From: Alphaproteobacteria bacterium
GTDB lineage: Bacteria; Bacteroidota; Bacteroidia; Bacteroidales; FEN-979
Direction: 5' to 3'
NCBI GenBank assembly: GCA_009928665.1
Contig: SACF01000004.1
Coordinates: 1-64,000 of the forward strand
DNA length: 64,000 nt
This document shows positions 10,202-18,104 of this stretch, piece after piece (the first letter of the stretch is position 1; each line of letters begins with the position of its first letter). A model generated the notes under the pieces. It saw nothing but the letters and a program-made list of their open reading frames with translations. It was not told the DNA's origin and ran no database searches. Both the position numbers and the translations under genes were made by a program.

Positions 10202-10207
10202 TTCAAG

Positions 10208-11527
10208 TTAAGGTTTCGCTGCATAGATTGAGTGATAGATTTTAGGCGAGGCTAATACAAAGGTAAGACGAGTAAGGTCGTTGAAACGAGACCAAGAGGT
10301 ATACAGGTTCGAGCGTCTGCACAGCCACTTTTTCCAAATACGGTGAACTTGGAAACGAAACGTTCGTAAACTACAGATATTACCAGTAATGCCGAAGTAG
10401 TTATAGTGACCTCGAAGTTTCAAATTAAGCGACTTGGTCTGGTCCAGAAGGTTCAGGTGTCGGTTAAGCATACACCAGTCGTTAACTCTTCTAAGACTCT
10501 TTTTCATACGGTCTTTTGCTGTCTTTCTTATCACTGTCCAATTACCCTTACGGGATTTGCCCCAGTAGAATGTGAAACCAAGAAAATTAAAAGTTTCACG
10601 TTTTCTGGCTCCCTTATCGTTTTCCTTTGGAGGCATGGAAAAGAAGATCAGTTTGGTTTTATCCGGATGTAGTTTAAGCCCAAATCTGGCAAATCGCTTT
10701 GGTAAGACTTTAAATACACGTTCTGCATCTTCCTTGAGTTCAAAACCCAATACACTATCATCAGCAAAACGGACTATGACAGCCTTACCCTTCAGCAATG
10801 GCATAATTTCCTTTGCGAACCATTTATCCAAAACTTCATGCAGATAAATATTGCTCAGAAGTGGGGATATTACGCCACCTTGTGGGCTTCCTTCATCGTT
10901 AAAACTGATCGAATCTCCTTCCAGTACTCCTGCTTTTAACCATTTGCCAATTAATCTTGTAATCACTCCGTCTTGCACCCGTTGCTTAAGAAAGGCTCTT
11001 AGGTGTTGATGATCCATCGTATCGAAGAACTTCCGGATATCAAGGTCGATAATCCAATTGATGTTCTTGGGTCGAATTTGACTCCACAGATAGTCCACTG
11101 CTTGATGCGGGGATTTTCCCGGACGAAAGCCGTACGAGAAGTCGAAGAACTCTGTCTCGAAGACAGGCTCCAGAGCTTGCAATACTGCTCTCTGCAAAAT
11201 GCGGTCTTCTACCGTGGGTATGCCGATGGGTCGCTGTTCCTTCCCATCTCCCTTTGCAATGTACACCCGTTTGACTGGAGGAGCAACATACCTCCCGGAT
11301 ATCGCACGTTCTCTTAAATCCTGAAGATTATGCTCAAGATTTTCGCCATACATTTCCAAGGTTTGGCCATCTACACCCGGACTGGTCGCTGGTTTGATCT
11401 TCTTGTAAGCTGCCTGCATCCATTCCAAATCAATATGGTGATGCAGCGTTACCAGCGGCTTGTCCTGATATTTCTTAGCAATTTCTGCTATTCGATTCTG
11501 TTTCGTTGACACGTTCATTAGTTCCAA
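10208..11527 (-). CDS. ltrA: Group II intron-encoded reverse transcriptase/maturase
   Basis: The 439-residue protein has the standard RT blocks: SPGVDGQTLE near residue 49, QRPIGIPTVEDRILQRAV near 110, YGFRPGKSPHQAV near 145, DLDIRKFFDTMDH near 167, GSPQGGVISPLLSNIYL near 215 and the catalytic VRFADDSVLGF near 256. A maturase domain X follows with LKLRGHYNYFGITGN and a W-rich tail. There is no HNH endonuclease domain. The protein would bind its own intron RNA, aid splicing and copy the intron into new sites. FADD replaces the commoner YADD, with both aspartates kept. The stop codon lies 7 nt from domain V. Confidence 0.93.
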   Translation of the reverse strand: MELMNVSTKQNRIAEIAKKYQDKPLVTLHHHIDLEWMQAAYKKIKPATSPGVDGQTLEMYGENLEHNLQDLRERAISGRYVAPPVKRVYIAKGDGKEQRPIGIPTVEDRILQRAVLQALEPVFETEFFDFSYGFRPGKSPHQAVDYLWSQIRPKNINWIIDLDIRKFFDTMDHQHLRAFLKQRVQDGVITRLIGKWLKAGVLEGDSISFNDEGSPQGGVISPLLSNIYLHEVLDKWFAKEIMPLLKGKAVIVRFADDSVLGFELKEDAERVFKVLPKRFARFGLKLHPDKTKLIFFSMPPKENDKGARKRETFNFLGFTFYWGKSRKGNWTVIRKTAKDRMKKSLRRVNDWCMLNRHLNLLDQTKSLNLKLRGHYNYFGITGNICSLRTFRFQVHRIWKKWLCRRSNLYTSWSRFNDLTRLTFVLASPKIYHSIYAAKP

Positions 11528-12131
11528 TGCACTCTTTTGTGTTTCTCAAAACCGATTCCTTAACCCGACGCACTCCCTTCCCTACTCACCGGCTCCTTGG
11601 GGAACGTTCACCGGCTTTTAAACGGTACTATGAAGGCGCTAAGACTGCCTTTGCTTATTTCCTAACTTCGCTTATCGCTCGTATCGGATACCCTGACGTG
11701 TCTCAGTGTTTCGCTTATACCGGCTGTGAGACGCCTCCGGCATACCTGGGCTTGGGTCGACCAGTTGCCCTATTACTGGTTTCTTTTCGATCAGGGAAGC
11801 AGGAGGCTCTCCCATGTTCCCGTGAAACCCGCTTTACATCTGCCCTGCTCTCAGACCCCGGATGAATCCTTGCACTTGCCTTGTCGTGCTTTGGATGCTG
11901 TTCCCGCGGAAGCAACTACGAAAACTCCATCACTATAAAAATTACGAGGCTCAATCACACGGCTTTTGCAATCGCTGTCTACGCTTCATGCCGGCATTTC
12001 TGTCGACTATGCAAGACTCACTTCCGTTTGATGGCTAATCTTTGTCGGACAGGATTGGTTACCTGTTGGGTTTCTATGAAAGGTTTCAATGAACAGTTTT
12101 ATCCCCCTTTCACGGGCTGCGCATGGCGCAA
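11528..12131 (-). ncRNA. 5' structural RNA of the group II intron (domains I-IV region)
   Basis: This 600-nt stretch has no credible gene of its own. It lies between the intron 5' end and the maturase start and includes short helices and a purine-rich stretch before the ORF. Small ORFs on either strand here show no family features. Two TGCTTC words (11909-11914, 11796-11801) complement the last bases of the 5' exon and are candidate exon-binding sites. Domain boundaries cannot be drawn without a covariance model. Confidence 0.6.
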
Positions 12132-12176
12132 TGCTTCTTTTTCTCTTTGTTTATAACGTATAAAATTGTTCATAAC

Positions 12177-12989
12177 TCAGGCAGCCTTTCCGAAGAGGTG
12201 GCAGGGGATTTTATAATCGATCCCTTGGTGAATCCGGTGGTGGTTGTAGAATTTAAAGTATTGGTCCAGCCCCCGGTACAATTCCAGCCCGTCATTATAG
12301 GCATGTAAATATACATTTTCATATTTAACACTGCGCCATAGGCGTTCAATAAAAACATTGTCGATTGCCCGACCTTTGCCGTCCATACTAATCCTGATAT
12401 CATTATTTTCAAGCACTTCTATGAACTCCTGACAGGTAAATTGCACTCCCTGGTCCGTATTAAAGATCTCCGGCTTCCCATGCTTTTTTATGGCTTCTTT
12501 CAGGACCTCCAAGCAGAAATCAGCTTCAAGGGAGTTAGAGATACCCCAGTTTACCACAAAGCGGCTGTAAAGGTCTATAATCGCCACCAGATACATGAAC
12601 CCATGCTTCATCGGAATGTAGGTGATATCACACGCCCAGACCTGATTTGGCCGTACAATGGCCAGATCCCTGAGCAGGTATGGGAACTTCTTGTGTTTTT
12701 TGTCGGCCCATGTAGTCTTTGGCGCCGGGAAGATCGCATGCAGGTCCATTAGCCGGTACAACCTGCGTACACGCTTGATATTGACCAAATATCCCATGCT
12801 TCTCAAATGCTCTGTCATCCTGGAAATACCGTAAAAAGGCTTATCCAGATACTCTTTATCAATGATCCGCATCAGATCAAGATTGAACGGGTTTTCCGGA
12901 CAAGGCTTGTAATACAACCCACTGCGATGAATACCAAGCAGTTCGCTTTGCCTAACCACGCTCAATTTTGGATGTTGCCTTTCGATCAT
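12177..12989 (-). CDS. IS3-family transposase OrfB (DDE integrase domain)
   Basis: The 270-residue OrfB begins with an HTH_21-like segment (RQSELLGIHRSGLYY) and carries an rve integrase fold. The catalytic triad is Asp in WACDITYIPM, Asp in FNTDQGVQFT and Glu in NVFIERLWR, with exactly 35 residues between the second Asp and the Glu, the D(35)E signature of IS3 elements. The frame is open upstream of its ATG through LISFTLEEKRS, back to the slippery site in orfA, so the active transposase is most likely an OrfAB fusion. The ORF looks intact. Its stop lies about 45 bp from the intron 5' junction. Confidence 0.95.
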   Translation of the reverse strand: MIERQHPKLSVVRQSELLGIHRSGLYYKPCPENPFNLDLMRIIDKEYLDKPFYGISRMTEHLRSMGYLVNIKRVRRLYRLMDLHAIFPAPKTTWADKKHKKFPYLLRDLAIVRPNQVWACDITYIPMKHGFMYLVAIIDLYSRFVVNWGISNSLEADFCLEVLKEAIKKHGKPEIFNTDQGVQFTCQEFIEVLENNDIRISMDGKGRAIDNVFIERLWRSVKYENVYLHAYNDGLELYRGLDQYFKFYNHHRIHQGIDYKIPCHLFGKAA

Positions 12990-13015
12990 CGATCGTTTTT
13001 CCTCAAGGGTGAAAC

Positions 13016-13291
13016 TTATAAGAGCTTTTTTTTTAACCAGTCATTCTCGATCTTCAACTGCCCAATGGCTTCGTATAAAATGGCAATCTTTTCATCTTCT
13101 TTCGGCTGCCGGTGGGCCTTATCGAACACTTGGGAGGCGTTTTCCAGGAACTCTTTCTTCCAAGTACTGATTTGGTTGGGGTGTACCTGGTACAACTGTG
13201 CCAGTTCCGAGATCGTCTTCTGTTCTTTTAGTGCTTCAATGGCAACTTTGGCCTTAAACTCCGCACTGTGATTTTGTCTTTTCTTTCTCAT
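13016..13291 (-). CDS. IS3-family transposase OrfA (helix-turn-helix)
   Basis: The 91-residue protein starts MRKKRQNHSAEFKAKVAIEA, a typical HTH_Tnp_1 domain with QLYQVHPNQISTWKKEFL as the recognition region, and ends with a leucine-zipper-like stretch (LYEAIGQLKIENDWLKKKL). OrfA binds the IS ends and, when translation slips at its A-run, becomes the N-terminal half of the OrfAB transposase. It precedes orfB in the same direction, overlapping its open frame. Confidence 0.94.
   Translation of the reverse strand: MRKKRQNHSAEFKAKVAIEALKEQKTISELAQLYQVHPNQISTWKKEFLENASQVFDKAHRQPKEDEKIAILYEAIGQLKIENDWLKKKLL
13025..13034 (-). other. Programmed -1 frameshift site between orfA and orfB
   Basis: Nine consecutive A residues followed by G (minus strand, TTA AAA AAA AAG in the orfA frame) lie three codons before the orfA stop. 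A -1 slip continues as AAA GCT CTT ATA AGT into the open orfB frame. A-run plus G is the usual IS3-family slippery motif. Confidence 0.8.
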
Positions 13292-13324
13292 AATGACAGT
13301 AAAATTAAAGGTTTGTTTTCACAC

Positions 13325-13354
13325 CTTAACTTTCTGTCCTAAATTTGGGGAGTA
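13325..13354 (-). repeat. Right terminal inverted repeat of the IS3 element
   Basis: Reading inward on the minus strand this end begins TACTCCCCAAATTTAGGACA, close to the usual IS3-family terminal sequence, and matches the left end at 10022-10052. It lies about 35 bp upstream of orfA. Confidence 0.78.
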
Positions 13355-13483
13355 TTATATACATAAAGACTAACAGAAATAAAATGGAATATACGATCAA
13401 CCTTGGATGGAATAATCCGATGAATTCAGACCACAAGCATGCGAATCCCGCTCACTTTTAAAAACAAAATTCGTTGTTTCCCC

Positions 13484-13582
13484 CTAACTCCCCTCCCACA
13501 CCCGTCCAACTCTTCGTCCGCTTGTCCGCCCGTCAAACTCTTCGTCCGCCTGTCCGCCTGTCCGCTTGTCTAACTCTTCGTC
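13484..13582 (-). repeat. Word-repeat spacer, GGACGAAGAG / GCGGACAGGCGGAC family
   Basis: Read on the minus strand, directly after the stop of the lpxL-like gene, the sequence repeats GACGAAGAGTT, GACAAGCGGAC and AGGCGGAC units in varying order for about 80 bp. The same words in the same orientation relative to the upstream gene recur at 16151-16176 and 55184-55232. It encodes no obvious protein. Confidence 0.75.
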
Positions 13583-14477
13583 AACCCTGCTCAGGTTTCG
13601 TGAATTTCCAGCGTTTGTGCGACCAGAGCCAGTACTCCGGTTTCGCGCGGATCGATTCCTCCAGCCTCTTCATGAAAGCCGTTACGATCGCACCTTCGGG
13701 AAGTTCGGCGGGATTTTCGGAAATCAATTCTGTTTGAAACGTGTAATATCCCCTTTTGACCGGACGGATGTCGATGTAGACTACGGGCATGTTGAACCGT
13801 CGGGCCAGTTGCTCATATCCTTTATGACAGGGGGTATCCTGGTTGAGAAACTTCAGCCAGATGCTGTTCTGCAGGTCAAACGGACGCTGGTCGACCCCGA
13901 ATACATATCCCAGGGCCCGGTTCCGGTTCCCGGTCATGAACCGGAGCGTCTGTTTCACCGGCAGGATATCCATGTCGTACATGCCCCGTGTCTTTTGCTG
14001 GTATGCTTCGACATATGGGTTGCTGAAAGGACTGTAGATGACCACAAACCGGTGTTTTAACTGTTTTCCCAGGATCTTTCCCCATTCATGGTTCCCGTAA
14101 TGTCCGCCGATCAGCATGACGCTCTTTCCCTGCTCGAAGAGGCGGTCGGTAAGTTCGGGGTTAACCACCCTGAACCGCTTGATCAGCGACGGAATGGACA
14201 TGGTGTATCCTTTCAGGGTCTCGGCGACCAGATCACAGAAAAAGCGGAAGAATTTTTTTGCCAGTTCTTCAATTTCGGGGGCGCTTTTTTCGGGAAACGA
14301 GTTTTTTAGATTGTTAAAAACCACATCACGGCGGTATCTGATCCCATAATAGACCAACAGGTAAAAAAAACGGGAAAAGATCTGGAGCAGCCAGAACGGC
14401 ATGATCCGGAAGGTCTGTATAAAGAACCAGCTGATGCAGAACACCAGGTAATCGACTATTTTCTTTGTTTGTTTCAA
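13581..14477 (-). CDS. LpxL/HtrB-family lipid A acyltransferase
   Basis: The 298-residue protein belongs to the LPLAT superfamily that transfers a secondary acyl chain from acyl-ACP to the lipid A precursor at the inner membrane. It has an N-terminal membrane anchor (VDYLVFCISWFFIQTF), the catalytic H-x4-E box in GGHYGNHEWGK near residue 125, and GVDQRP plus a closing WLWSHKRWK. The start is TTG at 14477; no ATG gives the full anchor. It is the last gene of a minus-strand series with the oxidoreductase and acyl-CoA ligase. The exact acceptor lipid cannot be told from sequence. Confidence 0.88.
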   Translation of the reverse strand: MKQTKKIVDYLVFCISWFFIQTFRIMPFWLLQIFSRFFYLLVYYGIRYRRDVVFNNLKNSFPEKSAPEIEELAKKFFRFFCDLVAETLKGYTMSIPSLIKRFRVVNPELTDRLFEQGKSVMLIGGHYGNHEWGKILGKQLKHRFVVIYSPFSNPYVEAYQQKTRGMYDMDILPVKQTLRFMTGNRNRALGYVFGVDQRPFDLQNSIWLKFLNQDTPCHKGYEQLARRFNMPVVYIDIRPVKRGYYTFQTELISENPAELPEGAIVTAFMKRLEESIRAKPEYWLWSHKRWKFTKPEQG

Positions 14478-14522
14478 GTTTTCGATTCCGTTAAGGGACG
14501 GGGTAAAGATACGGGGAAATTT

Positions 14523-15977
14523 TCAACGAACCGTTAACCTTTCCTGTCTGAGCGCTTCGAGCGCTGCAAAATACCCCGAGTAGATTACTCCGGAGAAGCC
14601 GCCGCCGAATTTATCCCACGCGGAAGCGATGTGCAGGTTGGCGACCGGACTGATCCGTTGTTTACTCCTCGGTCCCGGATTCTGGGCAAATCCGTACACC
14701 GCTGCATCTGTGTTCAGGGTATATCGCTTCATGGTTCGCGCCGTAGCCGCATCGTACCACACCAGGTGACGATTGAGGCCCGGAACCAGTTGTTCGAGCC
14801 GGGAAAGGAACGATGCGGTTACTTCCGCCTTCCTCTGTTTATAATCCTCCGGAGTCATTCCGTTCCAGTAATTCAGGTAATCCTCCGCGACGAGGGCGGC
14901 AAAACCCTTTCCTTCCGCGACAAGTCCCGACCGGATATGGCTGTAATCGGTCAATACATAGGTCTTATCTTCGAACCTTCCATGACTGTTCCTGCCAATA
15001 TCATTCAGGGTATTTACATCCGGCCCATAAACGCAGGTACAATAGCACTGGTTCCCGATCTCTTTGAGCGGCCGGTCAAAGCAAAGGTAAAGGGTATAAA
15101 GCGAAGCGCCTGGTGTCCGGTCGCTGATGATATCTTTTAATATATTGCCAGATTCTGCGGGTAACAATGAGGAAGCGACCTGCGGAAGGGCGGCATTCAC
15201 GACTACCTGTCGGCAACGGGCTGTATAAACCGTTCCATCGCTGAGCGATCGGTATCTGACGCCGGAACACAATTCCGATTCCATGAGAATCTCCACGGCC
15301 AGATGACGGTACCGTATCGCCCCTCCGTGCGATTCAATGTATCCGGCCAGGTAGTCCGACAGAACCTGAGAACCGCCTTCGATGAATACACTTCCTGAAT
15401 TATAGTAAGTGCCTTGAGCCTGGGCATAATAGTCCATGCTCAGTAAATAAGGATCATCGCTGAAGGCCATCAGATTTCCCAGTAGGATCAGCTTCAGCTC
15501 CTCATCCCGAATCAGGCGGTCTAAATAGCTGCCGATGGATTCAAAGGCCTCCGCTTCACTTTCAGGGCGATATTTCCTGAATTGTTCCATCCTGCTAAAA
15601 TAGGTATCCAGTCCGGCAGCTTCGTGTGGAAACTCCTGTAAAAGTAAGGCTTTCGCGGCGTGAAGGTCGTGCGGAACAGTAACATCCTTCCGTTGTGTTA
15701 TGGCGCGGTAAAAATGGGGTATTTCAGGGAACTTTACATGGTTAAAAATGTCGAGCTCCGTGAAGATTTTCTGTTTGAGATTTCCCCCCCCGAAGCCATC
15801 CATTTCGTGTAAACCCGCCTCTACGCGGAATTCCTTATGCCGGAAGGTCGTGGCATAGCCCCCGGGAACGGAATGCTGTTCGAGCAACAGAACCCGTTTC
15901 CCTTCCCGCGATAATTTGGCTCCGGCTGTCAGTCCGCCCAGTCCGCCGCCAATGATAATTACATCGAAAAAATCCAA
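14523..15977 (-). CDS. Phytoene desaturase/carotene isomerase-like FAD oxidoreductase
   Basis: The 484-residue flavoprotein opens with a dinucleotide-binding fold, VIIIGGGLGGLTAGAKLS, then LLEQHSVPGGYATTF, the signature of the CrtI/CrtISO/RetSat group. It ends with a second FAD contact (NLHIASAWDKFGGGFSGVIYSG). Known members desaturate, isomerise or saturate polyenes; the substrate here is not evident and no crtB or crtE lies nearby. The apparent start is TTG, preceded in frame by a TGA, and lies inside an ATTTTGAATTTTGG word of the upstream spacer. It sits between an acyl-CoA ligase and a lipid acyltransferase, suggesting a membrane-lipid role. Confidence 0.82.
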   Translation of the reverse strand: MDFFDVIIIGGGLGGLTAGAKLSREGKRVLLLEQHSVPGGYATTFRHKEFRVEAGLHEMDGFGGGNLKQKIFTELDIFNHVKFPEIPHFYRAITQRKDVTVPHDLHAAKALLLQEFPHEAAGLDTYFSRMEQFRKYRPESEAEAFESIGSYLDRLIRDEELKLILLGNLMAFSDDPYLLSMDYYAQAQGTYYNSGSVFIEGGSQVLSDYLAGYIESHGGAIRYRHLAVEILMESELCSGVRYRSLSDGTVYTARCRQVVVNAALPQVASSLLPAESGNILKDIISDRTPGASLYTLYLCFDRPLKEIGNQCYCTCVYGPDVNTLNDIGRNSHGRFEDKTYVLTDYSHIRSGLVAEGKGFAALVAEDYLNYWNGMTPEDYKQRKAEVTASFLSRLEQLVPGLNRHLVWYDAATARTMKRYTLNTDAAVYGFAQNPGPRSKQRISPVANLHIASAWDKFGGGFSGVIYSGYFAALEALRQERLTVR

Positions 15978-16181
15978 AATTCAAAATAGGGATTAGATAT
16001 TAGCGAATAGCGAATAGAAAAATACATAAATTCAAAATTCAAATGTCAAAATTTTCATATCAGCTCATTTTCAATCCTCAAATCCTCAAATTTTCAAATT
16101 ATTAAATTAGCACATCAGCACATTAGCACATTAGCACATTTTTACTTTTTAGTCCGCCTGTCCGCTCTTCGTCAAACCCGG
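15978..16181. repeat. Word-mosaic spacer with a 29-bp module
   Basis: This 204-bp spacer is built almost entirely of short recurring words. In order it has a 29-bp module (15989-16017, GGGATTAGATATTAGCGAAT and on), TTCAAAATTCAAATGTCAAA, CCTCAAATCCTCAAA, AGCACATCAGCACATTAGCA, and TCCGCCTGTCCGCTCTTCGT against the stop of the next gene. No ORF, promoter or terminator is clear. Confidence 0.8.
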
Positions 16182-17966
16182 TCAAATAGTTCTGCTCACC
16201 GAATAGATCTGGTCGATCACTTTGACATATTTTTCGAGGATGAACTTGCGTTTGAGTTTCAGCGTGTGGGATAGTTCTCCGGAGTGGGGCGACCATTCAT
16301 CTTCGACCAATTGGAACCGTTTGATGTATTGAAATTCTTCCAGGTGGCTGTTAAATTTATTGATGATCTCCTGATAATGCTGAAGGACCTTCGGATTGTT
16401 GATCATCCGGCCGGTTTGCTGATGGCGGCATCCCCTGTTGGCGCACCATTCGGCCAGAAGCTGGAAGTTGGGTGCGATCAGGGCGCTGGCGAACTTTTCA
16501 CCTTCACCAAAAACAAAAGCCTGGTCGATGAATGCCGATTCCTTGAGCCGGTTCTCAATTTCCTGCGGGGAGACAAATTTCCCGTTGGCCAGCTTGAAAA
16601 CCTCTTTTTTCCGGTCGGTCACCATCAGGAAGCGGCCTTTCACAATTTCGCCGATGTCGCCGGTATGGAACCATCCTTCCGCATCACTTGCCTGAGCAGT
16701 GGCCTGATCGTCGCCATAGTACCCTAACATCACGTTGGGTCCCCTGCACAGGATTTCCCCGTCGGCTGCTATTTTGATTTCTACGCCGGGAATGACGCTG
16801 CCCACGGAACCCAGCAGGAGATCCGGACTGGAAGCCCTGTTGATGGTGATGATCGGCGAGGTCTCCGTCAACCCGTACATGTTGATCACTTTAACGCCGG
16901 CTGCCCAGAAGATCCGTTCGATCCGCGGCTGAAGGGCAGCCCCGCCGCAGCCGACCAATTGGATCTTCCCGCCGATGGCCTCCCTCCACTTGCTGAAGAT
17001 CAGTTTATCGGCCAGCCGGTGACGTAGGCGGTAGTGCCAGGGATTATTCCCATCGGGACGGTACTTGAGTCCCAGGGCGATCGACCAGAAAAAGATCCGT
17101 TTTTTAAACCCGGTAAGTTTATTACCCTTCTGGAGGATGGTATTAAAGATCTTTTCCAGAATGCGGGGAACCGCGTCGAAGCCTTCAGGCCGTATCTCAC
17201 GCATGTTTTCAGCAATCGTACCGAGGTTTTCGGCATAATAGATGGTTGTTCCCGAGTACTGGGTCTGATAGTTGCCTAAACGTCCGCCCACATGGCAAAG
17301 CGGCAGGATGCTGAGGTACCGATATTCGGGTTTCAACCGGAATACATCGGCGGCAGCCAGGAAGTTGGAAACCAGGTTCCGGTGCGATAGCAGAACGCCC
17401 TTGGAGGGTCCCGTCGTTCCAGAAGTATAGATCAGGACTGCCGGATCGTCGGGTGTGATCTCATTCCGGGTTTTTTCGAGAAGACCGGTCAGTTCGGGTC
17501 CCTGTTTCCGTCCCAGATCGAGGATTTCAGTCCAGCAACGCACCCCGGGGATCGGGTTAAATGAAAAAATGCGGTCTTCCTGCAAAATGGAGGATGCTTC
17601 ATTGCCAAGTTTGGAATAAAGCTGCTTATCGCCGAAAATCAGCAGGGAGACTCCGGCATGGCGGAGGATATGGTTGAATTCACGAAGGCTGAGGGTCGAA
17701 AAGATGGGAACATGGATGATCCCGGCCATGGTAAGTCCCATGTCGACAAAATTCCATTCCGGGCGGTTAGTTGTGATAGTGGCGACCCGGTCGCCTTTGC
17801 CAAAACCCATGGCAAGCATTCCCAGGCTGAAGCTGGCGCTGTATTCAAGGTACTCATCTGTGGAGTAGGGACGCCATTTCCCCCCGACTTTACTAACGAA
17901 TGCGTCCGGTTTGTTGAAATGCTGCCTGTATCGCTCAAGCAGGTCGAATGTTCTGGTTATTTCCAT
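16182..17966 (-). CDS. Long-chain fatty acid-CoA ligase (AMP-binding)
   Basis: The 594-residue enzyme activates fatty acids to acyl-CoA through an acyl-adenylate. Motif A8-type phosphate loop LIYTSGTTGPSKGVLLSHRN lies near residue 178, YGLTETSP near 365, GWFHTGDIG near 425 and the DRKKEVFKLANGKFVSPQEIE segment with the hinge and catalytic lysine near 450-470. The length matches the FadD15-like bacterial group. It shares no strong similarity in layout with the second ligase at 53549 beyond the family motifs, so the two are probably separate paralogues. It has its own promoter-like -7 element 13-20 bp before the ATG. Confidence 0.92.
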   Translation of the reverse strand: MEITRTFDLLERYRQHFNKPDAFVSKVGGKWRPYSTDEYLEYSASFSLGMLAMGFGKGDRVATITTNRPEWNFVDMGLTMAGIIHVPIFSTLSLREFNHILRHAGVSLLIFGDKQLYSKLGNEASSILQEDRIFSFNPIPGVRCWTEILDLGRKQGPELTGLLEKTRNEITPDDPAVLIYTSGTTGPSKGVLLSHRNLVSNFLAAADVFRLKPEYRYLSILPLCHVGGRLGNYQTQYSGTTIYYAENLGTIAENMREIRPEGFDAVPRILEKIFNTILQKGNKLTGFKKRIFFWSIALGLKYRPDGNNPWHYRLRHRLADKLIFSKWREAIGGKIQLVGCGGAALQPRIERIFWAAGVKVINMYGLTETSPIITINRASSPDLLLGSVGSVIPGVEIKIAADGEILCRGPNVMLGYYGDDQATAQASDAEGWFHTGDIGEIVKGRFLMVTDRKKEVFKLANGKFVSPQEIENRLKESAFIDQAFVFGEGEKFASALIAPNFQLLAEWCANRGCRHQQTGRMINNPKVLQHYQEIINKFNSHLEEFQYIKRFQLVEDEWSPHSGELSHTLKLKRKFILEKYVKVIDQIYSVSRTI

Positions 17967-17985
17967 CTGCAGATATTATCTGCAA

Positions 17986-17993
17986 CAAAGATA
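17986..17993 (-). promoter_or_regulatory. -7 element of the acyl-CoA ligase gene
   Basis: TATCTTTG on the minus strand fits TAnnTTTG and predicts a start about 13 nt before the ATG. A matching TTTG at -33 is not seen. Confidence 0.4.
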
Positions 17994-18104
17994 AGAGTTT
18001 ATCGACCTTTTACCAGTTGTAAGAGAAAAAGGAATTCAATTGTTTTCTTTCAAAATGTAAATTGCATCCATCATTTTGCATTTCACATTTTGCATTTTGA
18101 ATTC
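17994..18104. repeat. Spacer with CATTTTGCATTT words
   Basis: The half next to fabH (18051-18104) repeats ATTTTGCATTT, CACATTTTGCATTTTGAATT and TGCATCCATCATTTTGCA. The other half is unremarkable. No gene fits. Confidence 0.55.

Larger units (their letters stand above)
10130..12131 (-). mobile_element. Group II intron nested in the IS3 element
   Basis: The segment joins a reverse transcriptase/maturase ORF to a recognisable domain V just after its stop and to a structured 5' leader of about 600 nt beginning TTGCGCCATGCGCAGCCCGT on the minus strand. That start resembles the GUGYG 5' end of group II introns. The 3' end near CTCTACCC (10133-10140) fits the YAY-type boundary. The 5' exon ends ...GAAGCA; the reverse-complement word TGCTTC occurs at 11909-11914 and 11796-11801 and could serve as EBS1. 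The size of about 2.0 kb is typical. Boundaries are accurate to a few bases only. Confidence 0.75.
10022..13354 (-). mobile_element. IS3-family insertion sequence interrupted by a group II intron
   Basis: The element is bounded by imperfect inverted repeats. The left end reads TACTCCCTTTCTTTAAGACA inward and the right end reads TACTCCCCAAATTTAGGACA inward on the other strand; both continue into GAAA(A)GTTAAG. In minus-strand order it holds orfA (13291-13016), a slippery A-run, orfB (12989-12177), a group II intron (about 12131-10130), and the distal end with a hairpin. Without the intron the element would be about 1.33 kb, a normal IS3-family length, which supports the boundaries. I could not identify a convincing target-site duplication. 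It lies between the C25 protease gene and the lpxL-like gene. Confidence 0.82.

Noticed and set aside
9917..13373. 11-bp word ATAAAGACTAA on both sides of the IS3 element as a target-site duplication
   Set aside because: It lies 94 bp from the left end but 8 bp from the right end, and is too long for an IS3 duplication; probably chance.
13384..13461. 25-codon ORF (MEYTINLGWNNPMN...) next to the IS right end, possible remnant of a gene cut by the IS
   Set aside because: Too short, no recognisable family and no matching other half beyond the left IS end.
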